NCBI GenBank assembly: GCA_030765055.1 | Contig: JAUKNK010000333.1 | Location: 524,001 to 588,000, forward strand | Source of the DNA: Mantis religiosa | Lineage: Eukaryota > Arthropoda > Insecta > Mantodea > Mantidae | Direction of reading: 5' to 3' | DNA length: 64,000 nucleotides | Part shown: in pieces, positions 55,245-64,000 of the stretch | Numbering within the stretch: position 1 is the stretch's first letter | How the letters are laid out: the number at the start of each line of letters is the position of its first letter | Notes under the pieces: generated by a model | What the model was told of the DNA's origin: nothing | What the model saw: only the letters and a program-made list of their open reading frames with translations | Databases searched by the model: none | Position numbers and translations under genes: made by a program

Positions 55245-57064
55245 AAATTACATAGATGTTAATGTTACTTCAGTATTCGCTGTGTTACTGCCATGAGATG
55301 GACGTTCTTGTAGATGGTGGCGATCAGGATGACTAAATGAACTCACAAATCACATAGATGTTAATGTTACTTCAGTAGACGCTGTGTTACTGCGATGAGA
55401 TGGACGTTCTTGTAGATGGTGGCGATCAGGATGACTAAAAGAACTCACAAATCACATAGATGTTAATGTTGCTTCAGTATTCGCTGTGTTACTGCCATGA
55501 GATGGACGTTCTTACAGATGGTGGCGATCAGGATGACTAAATGAACTCACAAATCACATAGATGTTAATGTTACTTCAGTATTCGCTGTGTTACTGCCAT
55601 GAGATGGACGTTCTTGTAGATGGTGGCGATCAGGATGACTAAATGAACTCACAAATCACATAGATGTTAATGTTACTTCAGTATTCGCTGTGTTACTGCG
55701 ATGAGATGGACGTTCTTGTAGATGGTGGCGATCAGGATGGCTAAATGAACTCACAAATCACCTAGATGTTAATGTTACTTCAGTATTCGCTGTGTTACTG
55801 CCATGAGATGGACGTTCTTGCAGATGGTGGCGATCAGGATGACTAAATGAACTCACAAATCACATAGATGTTAATGTTACTTCAGTATTCGCTGTGTTAC
55901 TGCCATGAGATGGACGTTCTTGTAGATGGTGGCGATCAGGATGACTAAATGAACACACAAATCACATAGATGTTAATGTTGCTTTAGTAGACGCTGTGTT
56001 ACTGCGATGAGATGGACGATCTTGTAGATGGTGGCGATCAGGATGACTAAATGAACTCACAAATCACATAGATGTTAATGTTACTTCAGTATTCGCTGTG
56101 TTACTGCCATGAGATGCACGTTATTGTAGATGGTGGCGATCAGGATGACTAAATGAACTCACAAATCACATAGATGTTAATGTTACTTCAGTATTCGCTG
56201 TGTTACTGCCATGAGATGGACGTTCTTGTAGATGGTGGCGATCAGGATGACTAAATGAACTCACAAATCACATAGATGTTAATGTTACTTCAGTATTCGC
56301 TGTGTTACTGCGATGAGATGGACGTTCTTGTAGATGGTGGCGATCAGGATGACTAAATGAACTCACAAATCACATAGATGTTAATGTTGCTTTAGTAGAC
56401 GCTGTGTTACTGCGATAAGATGGACGTTCTTGCAGATGGTGGCGATCAGGATGACTAAATGAACTCACAAATCACATAGATGTTAATGTTACTTCAGTAG
56501 ACGCTGTGTTACTGCGACGAGATGGACGTTCCTGCAGATGGTGGCGATCAGGATGACTAAATGAACTCACAAATCACATAGATGTTAATGTTGCTTTAGC
56601 AGACGCTGTGTTACTGCGATGAGATGGACGTTCTTGTAGATGATGGCGATCAGGATGACTAAATGAACTCACAAATCACATAGATGTTAATGTTACTTCA
56701 GTAGACGCTGTGTTACTGCGATGAGATGGACGTTCTTGTAGATGGTGGCGATCAGGATGACTAAATGAACTCACAAATCACATAGATGTTAATGTTACTT
56801 CAGTAGACGCTGTGTTACTGCGATGAGATGGACGTTCTTGCAGATGGTGGCGATCAGGATGACTAAATGAACTCACAAATCACATAGATGTTAATGTTGC
56901 TTTAGTAGACGCTGTGTTACTGCGATGAGATGGACGTTCTTGTAGATGGTGGCGATCAGGATGACTAAATGAACTCACAAATCACATAGATGTTAATGTT
57001 ACTTCAGTATTCGCTGTGTTACTGCCATGAGATGGACGTTCTTGTAGATGGTGGCGATCGGGAT
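55245..57064 (+). repeat. 18-monomer block, copy 2 of 4
   Basis: Same ordered variants as copy 1, displaced by exactly 5,304 bases (52 monomers). The matching region is longer than the block and runs back to about 48080/53384, where it turns patchy. Confidence 0.85.
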
Positions 57065-58406
57065 GACTAAATGAACTCACAAATCACATAGATGTTAATG
57101 TTACTTCAGTAGACGCTGTGTTACTGCGATGAGATGGACGTTCTTGTAGATGGTGGCGATCAGGATGACTAAATGAACTCACAAATCACATAGATGTTAA
57201 TGTTACTTCAGTATTCGCTGTGTTACTGCCATGAGATGGACGTTCTTGTAGATGGTGGCGATCAGGATGACTAAATGAACTCACAAATCACATAGAAGTT
57301 AATGTTACTTCAGTATTCGCTGTGTTACTGCGATGAGATGGACGTTCTTGTAGATGGTGGCGATCAGGATGACTAAATGAACTCACAAATCACATAGATT
57401 TTAATATTACTTCAGTATTCGCTGTGTTACTGCCATGAGATGGACGTTCTTGCAGATGGTGGCGATCAGGATGACTAAATGAACTCACAAATCACATAGA
57501 TGTTAATGTTGCTTCAGTATTCGCTGTGTTACTGCCATGAGATGGACGTTCTTGCAGATGGTGGCGATCAGGATGACTAAATGAACTCACAAATTACATA
57601 GATGTTAATGTTACTTCAGTATTCGCTGTGTTACTGCCATGAGATGGACGTTCTTGCAGATGGTGGCGATCAGGATGACTAAATGAACTCACAAATTACA
57701 TAGATGTTAATGTTACTTCAGTATTCGCTGTGTTACTGCCATGAGATGGACGTTCTTGTAGATGGTGGCGATCAGGATGACTAAATGAACTCACAAATCA
57801 CATAGATGTTAATGTTACTTCAGTAGACGCTGTGTTACTGCGATGAGATGGACGTTCTTGTAGATGGTGGCGATCAGGATGACTAAAAGAACTCACAAAT
57901 CGCATAGATGTTAATGTTGCTTCAGTATTCGCTGTGTTACTGCCATGAGATGGACGTTCTTGCAGATGGTGGCGATCAGGATGACTAAATGAACTCACAA
58001 ATCACATAGATGTTAATGTTACTTCAGTAGACGCTGTGTTACTGCGATGAGATGGACGTTCTTGTAGATGGTGGCGATCAGGATGACTAAATGAACTCAC
58101 AAATCACATAGATGTTAATGTTGCTTCAGTATTCGCTGTGTTACTGCCATGAGATGGACGTTCTTGCAGATGGTGGCGATCAGGATGACTAAATGAACTC
58201 ACAAATCACATAGATGTTAATGTTGCTTCAGTATTCGCTGTGTTACTGCCATGAGATGGACGTTCTTGCAGATGGTGGCGATCAGGATGACTAAATGAAC
58301 TCACAAATCACATAGATGTTAATGTTACTTCAGTATTCGCTGTGTTACTGCCATGAGATGGACGTTCTTGCAGATGGTGGCGATCAGGATGACTAAATGA
58401 ACTCAC

Positions 58407-60226
58407 AAATTACATAGATGTTAATGTTACTTCAGTATTCGCTGTGTTACTGCCATGAGATGGACGTTCTTGTAGATGGTGGCGATCAGGATGACTAAAT
58501 GAACTCACAAATCACATAGATGTTAATGTTACTTCAGTAGACGCTGTGTTACTGCGATGAGATGGACGTTCTTGTAGATGGTGGCGATCAGGATGACTAA
58601 AAGAACTCACAAATCACATAGATGTTAATGTTGCTTCAGTATTCGCTGTGTTACTGCCATGAGATGGACGTTCTTACAGATGGTGGCGATCAGGATGACT
58701 AAATGAACTCACAAATCACATAGATGTTAATGTTACTTCAGTATTCGCTGTGTTACTGCCATGAGATGGACGTTCTTGTAGATGGTGGCGATCAGGATGA
58801 CTAAATGAACTCACAAATCACATAGATGTTAATGTTACTTCAGTATTCGCTGTGTTACTGCGATGAGATGGACGTTCTTGTAGATGGTGGCGATCAGGAT
58901 GGCTAAATGAACTCACAAATCACCTAGATGTTAATGTTACTTCAGTATTCGCTGTGTTACTGCCATGAGATGGACGTTCTTGCAGATGGTGGCGATCAGG
59001 ATGACTAAATGAACTCACAAATCACATAGATGTTAATGTTACTTCAGTATTCGCTGTGTTACTGCCATGAGATGGACGTTCTTGTAGATGGTGGCGATCA
59101 GGATGACTAAATGAACACACAAATCACATAGATGTTAATGTTGCTTTAGTAGACGCTGTGTTACTGCGATGAGATGGACGATCTTGTAGATGGTGGCGAT
59201 CAGGATGACTAAATGAACTCACAAATCACATAGATGTTAATGTTACTTCAGTATTCGCTGTGTTACTGCCATGAGATGCACGTTATTGTAGATGGTGGCG
59301 ATCAGGATGACTAAATGAACTCACAAATCACATAGATGTTAATGTTACTTCAGTATTCGCTGTGTTACTGCCATGAGATGGACGTTCTTGTAGATGGTGG
59401 CGATCAGGATGACTAAATGAACTCACAAATCACATAGATGTTAATGTTACTTCAGTATTCGCTGTGTTACTGCGATGAGATGGACGTTCTTGTAGATGGT
59501 GGCGATCAGGATGACTAAATGAACTCACAAATCACATAGATGTTAATGTTGCTTTAGTAGACGCTGTGTTACTGCGATAAGATGGACGTTCTTGCAGATG
59601 GTGGCGATCAGGATGACTAAATGAACTCACAAATCACATAGATGTTAATGTTACTTCAGTAGACGCTGTGTTACTGCGACGAGATGGACGTTCCTGCAGA
59701 TGGTGGCGATCAGGATGACTAAATGAACTCACAAATCACATAGATGTTAATGTTGCTTTAGCAGACGCTGTGTTACTGCGATGAGATGGACGTTCTTGTA
59801 GATGATGGCGATCAGGATGACTAAATGAACTCACAAATCACATAGATGTTAATGTTACTTCAGTAGACGCTGTGTTACTGCGATGAGATGGACGTTCTTG
59901 TAGATGGTGGCGATCAGGATGACTAAATGAACTCACAAATCACATAGATGTTAATGTTACTTCAGTAGACGCTGTGTTACTGCGATGAGATGGACGTTCT
60001 TGCAGATGGTGGCGATCAGGATGACTAAATGAACTCACAAATCACATAGATGTTAATGTTGCTTTAGTAGACGCTGTGTTACTGCGATGAGATGGACGTT
60101 CTTGTAGATGGTGGCGATCAGGATGACTAAATGAACTCACAAATCACATAGATGTTAATGTTACTTCAGTATTCGCTGTGTTACTGCCATGAGATGGACG
60201 TTCTTGTAGATGGTGGCGATCGGGAT
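58407..60226 (+). repeat. 18-monomer block, copy 3 of 4
   Basis: Same ordered variants, 3,162 bases (31 monomers) after copy 2. The larger units 54841-58002 and 58003-61164 are in tandem. Confidence 0.85.
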
Positions 60227-62180
60227 GACTAAATGAACTCACAAATCACATAGATGTTAATGTTACTTCAGTAGACGCTGTGTTACTGCGATGAGATGGA
60301 CGTTCTTGTAGATGGTGGCGATCAGGATGACTAAATGAACTCACAAATCACATAGATGTTAATGTTACTTCAGTATTCGCTGTGTTACTGCCATGAGATG
60401 GACGTTCTTGTAGATGGTGGCGATCAGGATGACTAAATGAACTCACAAATCACATAGAAGTTAATGTTACTTCAGTATTCGCTGTGTTACTGCGATGAGA
60501 TGGACGTTCTTGTAGATGGTGGCGATCAGGATGACTAAATGAACTCACAAATCACATAGATTTTAATATTACTTCAGTATTCGCTGTGTTACTGCCATGA
60601 GATGGACGTTCTTGCAGATGGTGGCGATCAGGATGACTAAATGAACTCACAAATCACATAGATGTTAATGTTGCTTCAGTATTCGCTGTGTTACTGCCAT
60701 GAGATGGACGTTCTTGCAGATGGTGGCGATCAGGATGACTAAATGAACTCACAAATTACATAGATGTTAATGTTACTTCAGTATTCGCTGTGTTACTGCC
60801 ATGAGATGGACGTTCTTGCAGATGGTGGCGATCAGGATGACTAAATGAACTCACAAATTACATAGATGTTAATGTTACTTCAGTATTCGCTGTGTTACTG
60901 CCATGAGATGGACGTTCTTGTAGATGGTGGCGATCAGGATGACTAAATGAACTCACAAATCACATAGATGTTAATGTTACTTCAGTAGACGCTGTGTTAC
61001 TGCGATGAGATGGACGTTCTTGTAGATGGTGGCGATCAGGATGACTAAAAGAACTCACAAATCGCATAGATGTTAATGTTGCTTCAGTATTCGCTGTGTT
61101 ACTGCCATGAGATGGACGTTCTTGCAGATGGTGGCGATCAGGATGACTAAATGAACTCACAAATCACATAGATGTTAATGTTACTTCAGTATTCGCTGTG
61201 TTACTGCCATGAGATGGACGTTCTTGTAGATGGTGGCGATCAGGATGACTAAATGAACTCACAAATCACATAGATGTTAATGTTACTTCAGTATTCGCTG
61301 TGTTACTGCGACGAGATGGACGTTCTTGTAGATGGTGGCGATCAGGATGGCTAAATGAACTCACAAATCACCTAGATGTTAATGTTACTTCAGTATTCGC
61401 TGTGTTACTGCCATGAGATGGACGTTCTTGCAGATGGTGGCGATCAGGATGACTAAATGAACTCACAAATCACATAGATGTTAATGTTACTTCAGTATTC
61501 GCTGTGTTACTGCCATGAGATGGACGTTGTTGTAGATGGTGGCGATCAGGATGACTAAATGAACACACAAATCACATAGATGTTAATGTTGCTTTAGTAG
61601 ACGCTGTGTTACTGCGATGAGATGGACGATCTTGTAGATGGTGGCGATCAGGATGACTAAATGAACTCACAAATCACATAGATGTTAATGTTACTTCAGT
61701 ATTCGCTGTGTTACTGCCATGAGATGCACGTTCTTGTAGATGGTGGCGATCAGGATGACTAAATGAACTCACAAATCACATAGATGTTAATGTTACTTCA
61801 GTATTCGCTGTGTTACTGCCATGAGATGGACGTTCTTGTAGATGGTGGCGATCAGGATGACTAAATGAACTCACAAATCACATAGATGTTAATTTTACTT
61901 CAGTATTCGCTGTGTTACTGCCATGAGATGGACGTTCTTGCAGATGGTGGCGATCAGGATGACTAAATGAACTCACAAATCACATAGATGTTAATGTTGC
62001 TTCAGTATTCGCTGTGTTACTGCCATGAGATGGACGTTCTTGCAGATGGTGGCGATCAGGATGACTAAATGAACTCACAAATCACATAGATGTTAATGTT
62101 ACTTCAGTATTCGCTGTGTTACTGCCATGAGATGGACGTTCTTGCAGATGGTGGCGATCAGGATGACTAAATGAACTCAC

Positions 62181-64000
62181 AAATTACATAGATGTTAATG
62201 TTACTTCAGTATTCGCTGTGTTACTGCCATGAGATGGACGTTCTTGTAGATGGTGGCGATCAGGATGACTAAATGAACTCACAAATCACATAGATGTTAA
62301 TGTTACTTCAGTAGACGCTGTGTTACTGCGATGAGATGGACGTTCTTGTAGATGGTGGCGATCAGGATGACTAAAAGAACTCACAAATCACATAGATGTT
62401 AATGTTGCTTCAGTATTCGCTGTGTTACTGCCATGAGATGGACGTTCTTACAGATGGTGGCGATCAGGATGACTAAATGAACTCACAAATCACATAGATG
62501 TTAATGTTACTTCAGTATTCGCTGTGTTACTGCCATGAGATGGACGTTCTTGTAGATGGTGGCGATCAGGATGACTAAATGAACTCACAAATCACATAGA
62601 TGTTAATGTTACTTCAGTATTCGCTGTGTTACTGCGATGAGATGGACGTTCTTGTAGATGGTGGCGATCAGGATGGCTAAATGAACTCACAAATCACCTA
62701 GATGTTAATGTTACTTCAGTATTCGCTGTGTTACTGCCATGAGATGGACGTTCTTGCAGATGGTGGCGATCAGGATGACTAAATGAACTCACAAATCACA
62801 TAGATGTTAATGTTACTTCAGTATTCGCTGTGTTACTGCCATGAGATGGACGTTCTTGTAGATGGTGGCGATCAGGATGACTAAATGAACACACAAATCA
62901 CATAGATGTTAATGTTGCTTTAGTAGACGCTGTGTTACTGCGATGAGATGGACGATCTTGTAGATGGTGGCGATCAGGATGACTAAATGAACTCACAAAT
63001 CACATAGATGTTAATGTTACTTCAGTATTCGCTGTGTTACTGCCATGAGATGCACGTTATTGTAGATGGTGGCGATCAGGATGACTAAATGAACTCACAA
63101 ATCACATAGATGTTAATGTTACTTCAGTATTCGCTGTGTTACTGCCATGAGATGGACGTTCTTGTAGATGGTGGCGATCAGGATGACTAAATGAACTCAC
63201 AAATCACATAGATGTTAATGTTACTTCAGTATTCGCTGTGTTACTGCGATGAGATGGACGTTCTTGTAGATGGTGGCGATCAGGATGACTAAATGAACTC
63301 ACAAATCACATAGATGTTAATGTTGCTTTAGTAGACGCTGTGTTACTGCGATAAGATGGACGTTCTTGCAGATGGTGGCGATCAGGATGACTAAATGAAC
63401 TCACAAATCACATAGATGTTAATGTTACTTCAGTAGACGCTGTGTTACTGCGACGAGATGGACGTTCCTGCAGATGGTGGCGATCAGGATGACTAAATGA
63501 ACTCACAAATCACATAGATGTTAATGTTGCTTTAGCAGACGCTGTGTTACTGCGATGAGATGGACGTTCTTGTAGATGATGGCGATCAGGATGACTAAAT
63601 GAACTCACAAATCACATAGATGTTAATGTTACTTCAGTAGACGCTGTGTTACTGCGATGAGATGGACGTTCTTGTAGATGGTGGCGATCAGGATGACTAA
63701 ATGAACTCACAAATCACATAGATGTTAATGTTACTTCAGTAGACGCTGTGTTACTGCGATGAGATGGACGTTCTTGCAGATGGTGGCGATCAGGATGACT
63801 AAATGAACTCACAAATCACATAGATGTTAATGTTGCTTTAGTAGACGCTGTGTTACTGCGATGAGATGGACGTTCTTGTAGATGGTGGCGATCAGGATGA
63901 CTAAATGAACTCACAAATCACATAGATGTTAATGTTACTTCAGTATTCGCTGTGTTACTGCCATGAGATGGACGTTCTTGTAGATGGTGGCGATCGGGAT
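62181..64000 (+). repeat. 18-monomer block, copy 4 of 4
   Basis: Same ordered variants, 3,774 bases (37 monomers) after copy 3. Its last marker, GATCGGGAT, lies at the very end of the window. Part of the series (GGCTAAATG, CACCTAG, GATGCACG) also occurs at about 61348-61730 as an extra fragment. Confidence 0.85.

Larger units (their letters stand above)
13444..64000 (+). repeat. Satellite array, 102-bp monomer, about 496 head-to-tail copies, open at the right edge
   Basis: Each unit runs from GTTACTTCAG through GCTGTGTTACTGC, GAGATGGACGTTCTTG and GGTGGCGATCAGGATGACTA to CACATAGATGTTAAT, and is about 41% GC. The period is exactly 102 bases throughout, with four one-base slips: +1 near 27390, +1 near 35293, -1 near 36173 and -1 near 47377. 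All copies lie in one orientation with no insertion of foreign sequence. The main variable sites are ACTTC/GCTTC, TATTCG/TAGACG, GCCATG/GCGATG and TTGCAG/TTGTAG. Pairs of units on the minus strand appear as 66-codon frames wherever the usual TGA is changed; these are periodic shadows and I do not annotate them as genes. Confidence 0.98.

Noticed and set aside
13632..61160. Repeated 66-codon minus-strand frames in the array as a protein family
   Set aside because: They are pairs of satellite units in which one TGA happens to be changed. More than nine in ten units keep the stop, and there are no start, splice or promoter features.
13444..64000. CRISPR-like array
   Set aside because: Units are contiguous with no unique spacers, and the surroundings are eukaryotic.
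13444..64000. CENP-B box or telomere repeat within the monomer
   Set aside because: No match to the mammalian CENP-B box core and no TTAGG runs were seen.
13990..64000. Short dyad CCAT-GAG-ATGG in the monomer as a protein-binding site
   Set aside because: It is disrupted in the common GCGATG variants, so it is not conserved across the array.

Overview
The window looks like a stretch of insect nuclear genome, probably from a polyneopteran lineage such as a cockroach, termite, stick insect or orthopteran. It is AT-rich with large non-coding gaps. It carries decayed copies of several animal transposon families: an I/Jockey-type LINE, a mariner, a Mutator-like element, an RTE-like LINE tail and two tRNA-derived SINEs. 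Coding-looking stretches are broken by stops and frameshifts. The lineage guess rests on the look of the SINE at 4948-5146 and the Mutator-like remnant, both recognised from memory without a search.

Layout, left part (1-13443). 1-2049 is the 3' part of a non-LTR retrotransposon with RT, RNase H and a Cys/His tail. 3905-4523 (minus) is a broken Mutator-like transposase N-terminus. 4948-5146 (minus) is a tRNA-derived SINE. 5485-6797 is a complete but dead mariner with 27-bp inverted repeats and a TA duplication. 6919-7166 is a five-copy 50-bp minisatellite. 7411-7660 is a GC-rich island with promoter-like motifs, followed by a weak candidate first exon at 8099-8249. 8677-8826 may be a Mutator-like C-terminal scrap. 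9591-10287 is a flank segment leading into one isolated satellite-like monomer (10289-10369) and then a gene-like minus-strand reading frame (10376-10663). 11293-11552 (minus) is an RTE-like RT tail. 12495-12600 (minus) is a second SINE head.

Right part (13444-64000). This is a single head-to-tail satellite array with a 102-bp period, about 496 copies, running off the end of the window. Only four one-base indels were seen. The array has higher-order structure: 20-, 23- and 12-monomer periodicities in the left and middle, and an 18-monomer block present four times between 49.9 and 64.0 kb at offsets of 52, 31 and 37 monomers.

The most interesting relation is between the two parts. The flank immediately left of the array (12762-13440) is a paralogue of 9591-10287, and both lead into the same monomer sequence at the same point. 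In the first copy there is one monomer and then a gene-like sequence; in the second the monomer has expanded to more than 50 kb. The satellite therefore appears to descend from the 3' end of a low-copy, gene-like locus whose single-copy form is still visible 3 kb away. No intact conventional gene can be asserted in the window.
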